Source of the DNA: Bog-366 sp964501985
GTDB taxonomy: Bacteria; Acidobacteriota; Terriglobia; UBA7540
Assembly (NCBI GenBank): GCA_964501985.1
Contig: CAZCVY010000001.1
Coordinates: 26,146 to 90,145, forward strand
Direction: 5' to 3'
Length of the DNA stretch: 64,000 nucleotides
Part shown: positions 43,367 to 50,934 of the stretch, one piece after another
Position numbering within the stretch: position 1 is the stretch's first letter
Layout of the letters: each line of letters begins with the position of its first letter
Position numbers and translations under genes: made by a program
Notes under the pieces: generated by a model
Told to the model about the DNA's origin: nothing
The model's input: the letters and a program-made list of their open reading frames with translations, nothing else
Database searches by the model: none

Positions 43367-44206
43367 ATGGCGGATGAAGCCAGCCTGAAGACCTGCTCGT
43401 ATTACTTGGTGCGCTACGCCCCTTGCACCGAGCGGGAAGAGTTTCTCAACATTGGGCTGCTGCTGCACTGCGCCGAAGAGCAATTCCTGGATTGCCTATT
43501 CACTCGCGACTTCCGCCGGATCAGGCGGTTCCATCCACAGGCCGACCTGAAATTCCTGCGCGACTTGCAGAGCCATTTCGAACAGCGAATCCAGGACCAC
43601 GAAGATAACCTGCCGGATTTCCTCGAGGAGATGCTGCAATCCTATTCGCACGCCATTCAACTGGCCCCCGCGCGGCCGGTGCTGGCTGCCGATCCTCCGG
43701 AGGAACTGGGGCGACTGTTCGGTAGATTTGTGGGCTTACGCCAGGCGGAGAACCCTGCGACGGACACCCGCATGCGCATCAAGCAGCGCCTGGTAGAGGC
43801 GCTCCAGCGCGTCCGCGTGTACGACCACAAACAGCTCGAGAAGCGCGTCCCCGCCGAGCCCTTGACCCATCCTGGCGACCCGTTTCATTTCGACTTTGGC
43901 TACCGGCCGCTCATGACTGGGGGAAAGCAAAACGGGCATCTGAAGCTGATTCACGCCCTCTCTCTCCGCCGCGATCACGAACTCGCCAAAGTTCTTGCCT
44001 TCACCATGGGCTATGTTCGATCGAAACAACCCGCCGAACTTACCACTGTCATCGAAGGGTGGCCGGCACGGGGAGACAAAACCGCGGGCCATTCCTACCG
44101 GATCTTGAAGGATGCGAAGGTTTCAATGCGGCCGCTCGCCGAAGTGGATGCATTTGCCCAATCGATCCACGATGAATTCTCGCCGAGTATCTCCGCCGCG
44201 AACTGA
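43367..44206 (+). CDS. DUF3037-family protein
   Basis: A 279-aa protein. The N-terminal 130 residues match the DUF3037 pattern: SYYLVRYAPCTEREEFLNIG then LLLHCAEEQF, and FTRDFRRIRRFHPQADLKFL. The C-terminal part (about 170-279) has a helical region with LTHPGDPFHFDFGYRPL and AKVLAFTMGYVRSKQPAEL and no known motif. There is no signal peptide or membrane segment, so it is cytoplasmic. Function is unknown. It lies 87 bases after the HipA-like kinase gene on the same strand, and its product could be the substrate or regulator of that kinase. Confidence 0.85.
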   Translation: MADEASLKTCSYYLVRYAPCTEREEFLNIGLLLHCAEEQFLDCLFTRDFRRIRRFHPQADLKFLRDLQSHFEQRIQDHEDNLPDFLEEMLQSYSHAIQLAPARPVLAADPPEELGRLFGRFVGLRQAENPATDTRMRIKQRLVEALQRVRVYDHKQLEKRVPAEPLTHPGDPFHFDFGYRPLMTGGKQNGHLKLIHALSLRRDHELAKVLAFTMGYVRSKQPAELTTVIEGWPARGDKTAGHSYRILKDAKVSMRPLAEVDAFAQSIHDEFSPSISAAN

Positions 44207-44509
44207 TTGGATCAACCCGTTGATCACCGCGCGCTCCATCTCCCCGCGGGACTCTTCATGAGCACCACAGGTCTCTGGCGCCTCTTCCGACTTGTGCCCG
44301 CGGAATTTGAATTTGTAACGAAAGGAGGCCACTTTTGCTCGAAAAACGAGCTTTTTTCGGATGGACATTCTGTCATTTGCTCCTGCGTTTTCATATACAT
44401 AGCCGGATCACCTCCATTTTTAACATCTTTTTTGCAGGATCGCTCCCATTGACATCCGGCTAAGCCACCTACACGCCTTTAAACCGGGGGTCGAACGATG
44501 AGAGAGCGC

Positions 44510-44569
44510 TTGACAGATCCGTCCCGCGCCTTCACTATATCTTGTATCGATATATCGGATGAGGATATA
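44510..44569 (+). promoter_or_regulatory. PadR-type promoter with TATATC/GATATA operator
   Basis: TTGACA at 44510-44515, then after 17 bases a weak -10 (CACTAT, 44533-44538). Overlapping it is an inverted repeat TATATC (44536-44541)-N7-GATATA (44549-44554), with a further GATATA at 44564-44569 before the padR start at 44576. Dyads of this type are typical of PadR autoregulation. The gap 44207-44497 shows no gene. Confidence 0.5.
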
Positions 44570-44575
44570 GGTCTC

Positions 44576-44869
44576 ATGAAGAGGCGTGAACCAGCGAAGT
44601 CAGCCCTGATGCCTACCGAAACCTTCCCTCTGCTCACTCCTGCAGTCTTTTGCATTCCGATGGCCCTGGCAGAAGGCGAACGGCACGGCTACGCCATCAT
44701 GCAGCAGGCCGCGGAAAGGAGCGACGGGACGGTGCGTCTGGGCCCGGGCACGCCTTACGCCGCCATCAGCCGGATGCTCAAAGAGGACAATTCCTCCCGA
44801 TCTCTGCTTCCGCCGGGCTTGGCGAGGGCCCCGGCCAAGTTGGAGGTGTCCCATGCAAGCACACTCTAA
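44576..44869 (+). pseudogene. Truncated PadR-family regulator
   Basis: The first 65 residues match the PadR winged helix (LLTPAVFCIPMALAEGERHG, YAIMQQAAE, VRLGPGTPYAAISRMLKED). After RMLKED the protein should continue through the wing and a dimerisation helix, but the sequence switches to an unrelated tail (NSSRSLLPPGLARAPAKL) and stops. I read this as a deletion that removed the 3' half of padR and joined the remainder to the next gene. The ATG at 44576 has GAGG-type SD upstream. The tail overlaps the start of the hydrolase gene by 17 bases. Confidence 0.7.
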
Positions 44870-45884
44870 ACGCTGGGTCATGATTGCCGTTAAGGTCGCG
44901 CTCGCGGCGCTCGCCCTCATCGTGGTGGCAGGAGCGGCGTACGAAAGAATTGGCGAACGGAAAGATCGGAAACGGTACGCGCAAATCGGGCGGTCCGTAG
45001 ACATCGGGGGACGCTCGCTCAACATCTATTGTTCGGGTGAAGGTAGTCCCACCGTTGTATTCGAGCCGCCCGGGCACACCGCCGGCTACACTTGGATCGG
45101 CATTCAGCCGGAAATCGCGAAGACCACTGGCGCCTGCTGGTATGACCGCGCGGGCTACGGTTGGAGCGACCCGGGACCCTCGCCGCGGACCTTTAACGCT
45201 ATCGCCAATGATCTACACGCGCTCCTGAAGGCAGCCTCGGTTCCACCGCCGTACGTGCTCGTGGGCGGGGCGGGAAACGGGACCTTCCACGTGCGTGTCT
45301 ACAACAGCCTCTATCCAAACGAGGTGGTGGGCGCAGTCTTAGTCGATGCCTCCGACCCGGACGTGTTTGCCCATGAACTGAAGTACATGAAGGGAACTTT
45401 ATCCTCGCTCCCGCGTTGGGCCAGGCAAATGGGCTGTGCCGTAGTCGTTCCTGCCATGGTCCGGGTCGGCCTGCTGCGGTTGCTGGGAAACCCAGGCGCG
45501 GGGGCACCGGTAGGTCTCGACGAGCTGCATCAAGGGGAACAACAGGAGCTGCGCTTCCTCTCCACTAATCCTTCAATTGCGCTGACAAAAGGCGAAGCTT
45601 GTTATGAGGAGGAGAGCGTGGCGGAGGTCCGCGCGGCGGGAGACTTCGGCGGCCGTCCGCTGGTGGTTCTGGAAGGGGCCGCGCCGGTGCGGGCGACCAG
45701 TCCGGAGTATGAGAAGGCTACCGAAGCCTTCAACGATTATTGGTTTCACCAACTTCTGCCACGCCTGGCGGCGCTCTCCACTCGCGGCCGGCTCGTTCTC
45801 GCGAACGATGCCAACGCGCCCGATACCGTCATCGAGGCGGTCCGCGAAGTAGTCGCGGAAGTCCGCGCGGAGCCGCAGAAATAG
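44853..45884 (+). CDS. Alpha/beta-hydrolase-fold protein lacking catalytic Ser and His
   Basis: A 343-aa protein with a TM/signal anchor (KVALAALALIVVAGAAYE) and an alpha/beta-hydrolase fold: SLNIYCSGEGSPTVVFEPPG (oxyanion region), TGACWYDRAGYGWSDPGPSP and GAVLVDASDPDV. Where active relatives have the nucleophile elbow GHSxGG, this one reads VGGAGNG (Ala140 in place of Ser). The C-terminal GRLVLANDANAPDTVI also lacks the His of the SGH motif. Hydrolysis therefore looks impossible by the usual mechanism. SD GGAGGTG lies inside the truncated padR reading frame, so its translation is probably coupled to it. Confidence 0.82.
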   Translation: MQAHSKRWVMIAVKVALAALALIVVAGAAYERIGERKDRKRYAQIGRSVDIGGRSLNIYCSGEGSPTVVFEPPGHTAGYTWIGIQPEIAKTTGACWYDRAGYGWSDPGPSPRTFNAIANDLHALLKAASVPPPYVLVGGAGNGTFHVRVYNSLYPNEVVGAVLVDASDPDVFAHELKYMKGTLSSLPRWARQMGCAVVVPAMVRVGLLRLLGNPGAGAPVGLDELHQGEQQELRFLSTNPSIALTKGEACYEEESVAEVRAAGDFGGRPLVVLEGAAPVRATSPEYEKATEAFNDYWFHQLLPRLAALSTRGRLVLANDANAPDTVIEAVREVVAEVRAEPQK

Positions 45885-45885
45885 C

Positions 45886-47268
45886 TCAGTATTCGCGCGT
45901 AGTTACGATGCCCGGCTGCGGCACGGGATATCTTCCGTTGGCATCGGCAACGAGTGGAGCGGGGGAATCCATGGTGAACTTATCCACGTCCGGCGCCATT
46001 TCGTGCTCGCAGTTCAGCATCTGGTCGTAGGTGATTTCGCGGCCGGTGTGGGCAGCCATGCGGCCCATATTGGAAACTAGGCTCGCTTCCACGCCGCGCT
46101 TCACCTCGTTGTAAGGCTTGTCGTCGCGAACGGCATCCACCAAGTCGTTCCATTCGTTCTGATAGGGATTCTGCTCGTCCGGATTCACCTGGGATTCCCA
46201 AATCTTATTCGCGACCGTCGTCTGCCCCTTATACAGGCTGGAGGGTTGTCCGCAATCGCCCTCCTTGGAAGCGATCGCCATTCCCTGCGTGCCGTGCAGA
46301 TAGCTCGCATAGATCTCCTCGCATCCGGCAATGGTGCGCCCGTCGAAATAAAACTTGGTGCCGTCGGAAAAGGTATATTCCACCGAATAGGTATCGAAGT
46401 TCTGGTCGACGTAGGCGACGCCTTCGGGGCCCAGCTTGTAGTGACGGCCGCCCAGAGCCTGGGCTTTGACCGGCCACTCGTTCTTCATCCATCCAAGATG
46501 ATCGACGATGTGGATATAGAAATCGTTGTAGCAGCCGCCGCTGGCCCAAATGAAGCTGTGGAAGCGCTGCACCTGATAGAGCAGATCGGTGATTCCGGCA
46601 GGCTTGGGAAGCGAGGAGAAATATCCGCCGGGGCCGTGCATCCTATAGCCCCTTTCAAGGACGATCTGGCCGATCTGGCCGTCATGCACGCGACTCGCGA
46701 GTTCCTGGAGCGCCCGGCTGTGACGCGACATCAATCCCACACCAACCTTGAGGTTCTTGGCGGAGGCCTGCTCGCCGAGGCTGAACATGCGCTTGCAGGT
46801 GGGGCCGTCGACCGTGACCGGTTTTTCCATGAAAACGTTTAGGGCCTTCTCAATCGCGTAGGTGAAATGGACCCAACGAAACGCGGGCGGCGTGGCGAAA
46901 ATGGCGATGTCGCCCGGCTTCAAGCAATCCATCGCTTTCTTGTACGCGTCGAAGCCGATGAACTGGCGATCTTTGGGAACGTCCATCTTGCTCGAGAACT
47001 TCTGCTGCAAATTGTTTAAGTCTTTGTTCAGCCGCTCCGGGAAGATGTCCGCCATGGCGACCAGCTTCATAGGACCGCGCTTGACGGAGAGCGCGTTCGC
47101 CGCTGCGCCGCCACCCCTTCCGCCGCAACCGATCAGGGCGATTTGGATCAGGTCGCTGCCGGCAGCGTGGACGGCAGGAATGGCCACGTTGGCTAATGCC
47201 GAAGCCGCGGCGAATTTGCCGGCGGTGGCGATGAATTTACGGCGAGTCGTCGAGGTATCAATGTTCAT
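45886..47268 (-). CDS. Tat-signal Gfo/Idh/MocA-family oxidoreductase
   Basis: A 460-aa protein with a Tat signal (TTRRKFIATAGKFAAASALA). The Rossmann dinucleotide-binding loop is IALIGCGGRGGGAAANA. The catalytic EKP motif appears as VFMEKPVTVDGPT. The C-terminal domain carries HIVDHLGWMKNEWPV, typical of acidobacterial and planctomycete sugar oxidoreductases. Exported members bind NAD(P) tightly and probably oxidise or rearrange sugars. The ATG at 47268 is chosen because upstream sequence to 47535 in the same frame runs through an intergenic inverted repeat and gives a nonsensical Pro/Gly/Arg-rich extension. It faces the alpha/beta-hydrolase gene tail to tail. Confidence 0.9.
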   Translation of the reverse strand: MNIDTSTTRRKFIATAGKFAAASALANVAIPAVHAAGSDLIQIALIGCGGRGGGAAANALSVKRGPMKLVAMADIFPERLNKDLNNLQQKFSSKMDVPKDRQFIGFDAYKKAMDCLKPGDIAIFATPPAFRWVHFTYAIEKALNVFMEKPVTVDGPTCKRMFSLGEQASAKNLKVGVGLMSRHSRALQELASRVHDGQIGQIVLERGYRMHGPGGYFSSLPKPAGITDLLYQVQRFHSFIWASGGCYNDFYIHIVDHLGWMKNEWPVKAQALGGRHYKLGPEGVAYVDQNFDTYSVEYTFSDGTKFYFDGRTIAGCEEIYASYLHGTQGMAIASKEGDCGQPSSLYKGQTTVANKIWESQVNPDEQNPYQNEWNDLVDAVRDDKPYNEVKRGVEASLVSNMGRMAAHTGREITYDQMLNCEHEMAPDVDKFTMDSPAPLVADANGRYPVPQPGIVTTREY

Positions 47269-47388
47269 GGCTGTGCAGGGCCTCCCAGATGTGTCGTTGC
47301 CTCTTCGCCGGCGGGCAAGCGAAATCTCCGCCAAGCGGGACACAATTCTAGCGTGAGTTCCCCCATCGTCAAGGATAATCGTACCCGG

Positions 47389-47459
47389 CTGGGAGCGCGG
47401 GCATCCTGCCCGCTTGCGCGGGTGTCCCGCCGGAGCGGGCAGGATGCCCGCGCTCCCAG
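47389..47459. repeat. 26-bp perfect inverted repeat (GC-rich REP-like hairpin)
   Basis: Arms at 47389-47414 and 47434-47459 are exact reverse complements (starting CTGGGAGCGCGGGCATCC). The 19-base loop contains a further 5-bp stem (GCGGG/CCCGC). It resembles widely dispersed GC-rich hairpins whose translation gives PRSQ/AGCPRS-type junk. It lies between divergent genes, outside any credible CDS. Confidence 0.85.
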
Positions 47460-47609
47460 GCGCTGCGCCGCTAAAAGTGGAAACCCCCGTTCGCCTGGAT
47501 CCGAGGGGACAAGGACGGTCTCGGGCGTTTGACACGCGACCGGGGCGGTGCTAGAAACATCAAATAAGCGAGGTCCCCGAGGGCTTCGATTCTTGGGTGG
47601 AGGGAACTT

Positions 47610-48584
47610 ATGCGACGAAGAGATTTTCTGAAGCGAGGAACCGCGGCGGCAGCCGGACTGGCGGCGTCAAGGGAACTGCTCAATCCCATCGCGAAGGCGA
47701 GCGACACCGCGAAGTTAAATCCGATTCCTAAACGCCGCCTGGGGAAAACCGGCGTGGACCTCTCCATTATTGCCCTGGGCGGAATCGTGGTGATGGACAC
47801 GGAACAGCCGTTCGCCAATAACATTGTAGCCGAAGCCTTTGACCGCGGGATCAACTACTTCGACGTGGCGCCGGAATACGGCAATGCCCAACAAATATTG
47901 GGACCCGCGGTGGAACCCTATCGCAAGCGCTCGTTCCTCGCCTGCAAAACGTTGATGCGCGATAAAGAGGGCGCGGCCAGCGACCTTGAGGACTCGCTGC
48001 GCAAACTGCGCACCGACCACGTTGACCTCTACCAGTTCCACGCGGTGACGACGAAAGAAGACGTCGAGAAAATCTTCGGCCCGAACGGCGCTATGGAAAC
48101 GTTTCAGGCGGCGCGCAAGGCAGGAAAGGTGCGGTTTATCGGCTTCTCGGCGCACTCGGTGGAAAATGCGTTCTCCATGCTCGATCACTATGACTTCGAC
48201 ACCATCCTCTTCCCCATCAATTTTGTCCTCTTCTCCCAAGCCAACTTCGGGCCGCAGGTGCTCGCGCGCGCGCACGAAAAAGGCATGGGCATCCTGGCGC
48301 TGAAGTCCATGGCAAAGACCACGTGGCCGGAAGCGGAGAGGAAGAGCCACCCAGAACCCAAGTGCTGGTATCAGCCCGCCGCCCTGCCGGAAGAGGCCGC
48401 ACTCGGCTTGCGCTGGACTTTGTCGCACCCCATCACCGCCGCAGTACCTCCCGGCGATGAAAAATATTTCCGGCTCGCCATGGACGTGGCGCAGAAATTC
48501 CAGCCCATCAAGCCGGAGGAAGAACAAGCTCTCCTCGCCCGCGCTCAGGGCATCGAGCCGATTTTCCATTTGGCGAAGGCGTGA
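47610..48584 (+). CDS. Tat-signal aldo/keto reductase
   Basis: A 324-aa aldo/keto reductase with a Tat signal (MRRRDFLKRGTAAAAGLAAS). The barrel starts at about residue 40 (RRLGKTGVDLSIIALGG). The tetrad is D and Y in NYFDVAPEYGNA, K in FLACKTLM and H in LYQFHAVTT. It is a different paralogue from the one at 31750-32829 (sequence clearly divergent, different spacing). Together with the divergent Gfo/Idh/MocA gene and the following IlvD/Edd-type dehydratase it suggests exported or membrane-side sugar oxidation followed by sugar-acid dehydration. Substrate unknown. Confidence 0.9.
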   Translation: MRRRDFLKRGTAAAAGLAASRELLNPIAKASDTAKLNPIPKRRLGKTGVDLSIIALGGIVVMDTEQPFANNIVAEAFDRGINYFDVAPEYGNAQQILGPAVEPYRKRSFLACKTLMRDKEGAASDLEDSLRKLRTDHVDLYQFHAVTTKEDVEKIFGPNGAMETFQAARKAGKVRFIGFSAHSVENAFSMLDHYDFDTILFPINFVLFSQANFGPQVLARAHEKGMGILALKSMAKTTWPEAERKSHPEPKCWYQPAALPEEAALGLRWTLSHPITAAVPPGDEKYFRLAMDVAQKFQPIKPEEEQALLARAQGIEPIFHLAKA

Positions 48585-48600
48585 GGTAGCACCAGTCATC

Positions 48601-48667
48601 ACCGCAAAGGCGCTGAGACGCAGAGAGGGACAACGACGGTTCTCTCAAGCCTCAGCGCCTCTGCGGT
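48601..48667. repeat. 17-bp imperfect inverted repeat
   Basis: ACCGCAAAGGCGCTGAG (48601-48617) pairs with CTCAGCGCCTCTGCGGT (48651-48667) at 16 of 17 positions. It is a member of the common dispersed ACCGCAGAGGCGC-type elements. It lies just downstream of the aldo/keto reductase stop and just upstream of the dehydratase ribosome binding site, so it may also affect transcription there. Confidence 0.75.
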
Positions 48668-48682
48668 GGCACATAGGCAGGA

Positions 48683-48693
48683 GGTCTCAAATT
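48683..48693 (+). promoter_or_regulatory. Ribosome binding site with ATT start of the IlvD/Edd gene
   Basis: AGGAGG (48679-48684) is followed by six bases and then ATT (48691-48693), in frame with the dehydratase. No in-frame ATG, GTG or TTG lies near the expected N-terminus, while the nearest ATG (48713) is in the wrong frame. ATT is a known rare start codon. Confidence 0.55.
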
Positions 48694-50448
48694 CACTCAA
48701 CTTCCCACAACGATGTCCCCAAACTTCGCAGCCGCGATTGGTTTGGCAAACGCGACCGCTGGGGCTTGGCGCACCGCGCATGGCTTCGCTCAGAAGGCTT
48801 CAGCGAGCGCGTCTTCGAGGGCAAGCCGGTCATCGGCATATGCAATTCCTGGAGCGAACTCAACAACTGCAACGCCCATCTGCGCACTATGGCAGAAGCC
48901 GTGAAGCGCGGCGTGTGGGAGGCCGGTGGGTTCCCATTGGAGTTCAACACCATTTCGCTCGGCGAGATGCTGATGAAACCCACCGCTATGTTTTTCCGGA
49001 ACCTGATGGCGATGGAAGTGGAAGAAACCATCCGCGCTAACCCGTTGGATGGCGTGGTCCTGCTGTGCGGGTGCGACAAGACCACGCCCGCGCAGTTGAT
49101 GGGCGCCGCCAGCGTCGACGTGCCCGCGATCATGGTGCCGGGCGGGCCGATGCTGCGGGGCACCTGGCACGGCCGCGAACTCGCCTTCGGCACGGACGTC
49201 CGCAAAATGTGGGAAGAGGTGCGCGCCGGCCGCTTGGGAGAAGAGGAGTGGTGCGAAATCGAAAGTTGTGTGGCGCGCAGCGCGGGCCACTGCGGGGTGA
49301 TGGGCACGGCGTCAACCATGGCCAGCCTCGCCGAAGGTCTGGGCATGACCCTTCCCGGCGCGGCGGACATCCCCGCGGCCGACTCGCGCCGCATGATGAT
49401 TGCGGAACAGAGTGGAAGGCGCATCGTCGATATGGTAAGAGAGGGATTGCGGCCTTCGCACATCATGACCGCCGTGGCGCTCGAAAATGCCACGCGGCTG
49501 CTGATGGCGCTGGGCGGGTCGACGAACGCCATCGTCCACCTGGTGGCGATTGCTGGGCGGCTGGGGATTAATCTACCCCTCTCCTCGTTTGATGACGTCG
49601 CCGCCACCACACCCTTCATCACCAACGTAAGGCCCTCGGGGACGTTCCTGATGGAAGACTTCAGTTATGCCGGCGGCGTGCCCGCCGTTTTGAAGGAAAT
49701 CAGTCCGCTCCTGCATTTGGAAGCACTGACCGCGAGTGGCAAGACCCTGGGCGAAAATCTGAAGGGCGCAGAGTGCTTTAATCGCGAGGTCATCCGGCCT
49801 CTCAATGAGCCACTGTTTCCCCAGGGAGGCGTCGTCGTTCTGAATGGAAATCTGGCCCCGCTTGGCGCGGTCATCAAGCAATCCGCCGTTTCACCGCACC
49901 TGATGAAGCACCGGGGACGCGCCGTGGTCTTCCAGAACAACGTGGATTTGCTTGCGCGCATCGATGACCCGGACCTCCCGGTCGATGAGAATTCGGTGAT
50001 GGTGCTGAAGAACGCCGGGCCCAAGGGCGCGCCGGGAATGCCGGAGTGGGGGCATCTGCCCATCCCGGCCAAACTGCTCAAAGCCGGAGTGAAGGACATG
50101 GTGCGCCTGAGCGACGCGCGCATCAGCGGCACGAGCTTCGGGACCATCGTGGTCCACGTCGCGCCCGAAGCCGCGGTGGGCGGGCCTCTGGCGATTGTTC
50201 AGGACGGCGATGAAATTGAGCTGGACGTACCGGCCCGCCGCCTCGAGTTGCGCGTGCCCGAGACGGAAATCAAGACGCGCCTGTCAAAATGGAAACCGCC
50301 AGCGCCGCATTACACGCGTGGCTACGGCCGGCTGTTCCTCGACCACATCCTGCAAGCCAACGAAGGGTGCGATTTCGATTTTCTGCGTGGCGCCGATCGG
50401 GAAGACGAGGGGACGCCGCTTGCGCGATTTGCGAATCCCTCGCTCTGA
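48691..50448 (+). CDS. IlvD/Edd-family dehydratase (probable sugar-acid dehydratase)
   Basis: A 585-aa Fe-S dehydratase. Cluster and active-site motifs are LLCGCDKTTPAQLMGAAS, SAGHCGVMGTASTMASLAEG and LMALGGSTNAIVHLVAIAGR, with KLRSRDWFGKRDRWGLAHRA at the start and the catalytic-Ser region ARISGTSFGTIVVH near the end. These match the L-arabinonate/D-xylonate/galactonate branch of the IlvD/Edd superfamily better than branched-chain IlvD. It turns an aldonate into a 2-keto-3-deoxy acid. An upstream in-frame extension to 48457 overlaps the aldo/keto reductase and looks non-coding. The ATT at 48691 is preferred because of its perfect SD. A frameshift near 48713 is the main alternative. Confidence 0.9.
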   Translation: MHSTSHNDVPKLRSRDWFGKRDRWGLAHRAWLRSEGFSERVFEGKPVIGICNSWSELNNCNAHLRTMAEAVKRGVWEAGGFPLEFNTISLGEMLMKPTAMFFRNLMAMEVEETIRANPLDGVVLLCGCDKTTPAQLMGAASVDVPAIMVPGGPMLRGTWHGRELAFGTDVRKMWEEVRAGRLGEEEWCEIESCVARSAGHCGVMGTASTMASLAEGLGMTLPGAADIPAADSRRMMIAEQSGRRIVDMVREGLRPSHIMTAVALENATRLLMALGGSTNAIVHLVAIAGRLGINLPLSSFDDVAATTPFITNVRPSGTFLMEDFSYAGGVPAVLKEISPLLHLEALTASGKTLGENLKGAECFNREVIRPLNEPLFPQGGVVVLNGNLAPLGAVIKQSAVSPHLMKHRGRAVVFQNNVDLLARIDDPDLPVDENSVMVLKNAGPKGAPGMPEWGHLPIPAKLLKAGVKDMVRLSDARISGTSFGTIVVHVAPEAAVGGPLAIVQDGDEIELDVPARRLELRVPETEIKTRLSKWKPPAPHYTRGYGRLFLDHILQANEGCDFDFLRGADREDEGTPLARFANPSL

Positions 50449-50472
50449 ACGATTGCGGCTCATCATCCCGCG

Positions 50473-50898
50473 ATGGAGTCGACGAATATGGCGGCCCTCA
50501 AGTCCGAATCCGTATCGCGAGTCGTGCGCGCCTTTGTAGACGCGATCAATCGGCGGAGCGCTGAGGCGATCGCGGCCATCATGACCGACGATCACGTCTT
50601 CGTTGATTCGCTCGGAACGAAAGTCGAAGGCAAGCAGCGAATGAAGGCAGGCTGGGAAGGCTACTTTCGCATGGTCCCCGACTACAGCATCACGATTGAG
50701 GAGACCTTCGTGGATGGAGCCGTGGTGGTCATGCTGGGAAGCGCACAAGGCACCTCCTCGGCGGACGGCACCCTGCGGCCTGAGAATTGTTGGTCGACGC
50801 CGGCATCCTGGCGCGCGCTCACTCGCGGCTCGCAGGTGGCCGAGTGGCGCATTTATGCGGATAACGAACCGATCCGCCAGATTATGGCACGCAAGTGA
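50473..50898 (+). CDS. NTF2/SnoaL-like protein
   Basis: A 141-aa alpha+beta cone-fold protein: VVRAFVDAINRRSAEAIAAI then MTDDHVFVDSLG, MKAGWEGYFRMVPDYSITIE, and the strand AEWRIYADNEPIRQ. The D/H pair in DDHVFVD could be catalytic as in SnoaL and ketosteroid isomerase-like members. The family also includes many non-enzymatic binding proteins. It follows the dehydratase by 24 bases on the same strand, so it is probably co-transcribed. Function is not known. Confidence 0.85.
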   Translation: MESTNMAALKSESVSRVVRAFVDAINRRSAEAIAAIMTDDHVFVDSLGTKVEGKQRMKAGWEGYFRMVPDYSITIEETFVDGAVVVMLGSAQGTSSADGTLRPENCWSTPASWRALTRGSQVAEWRIYADNEPIRQIMARK

Positions 50899-50934
50899 AG
50901 GCCGGCGATCTACTGTGGGTCTTCGCTTCGCGAG

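Noticed and set aside
44207..44452. Short open frame after the DUF3037 gene
   Set aside because: Starts at TTG directly after the previous stop with no ribosome binding site, and resembles no known protein. An insertion-sequence remnant was considered but no inverted ends or transposase motif were seen.
47269..47535. N-terminal extension of the Gfo/Idh/MocA protein
   Set aside because: The extension runs through a 26-bp inverted repeat and reads as Arg/Pro/Gly junk; the Tat signal begins at 47268.
48457..48690. N-terminal extension of the IlvD/Edd dehydratase
   Set aside because: It overlaps the end of the aldo/keto reductase in another frame and crosses a dispersed repeat; family members begin near KLRSRDWFG.
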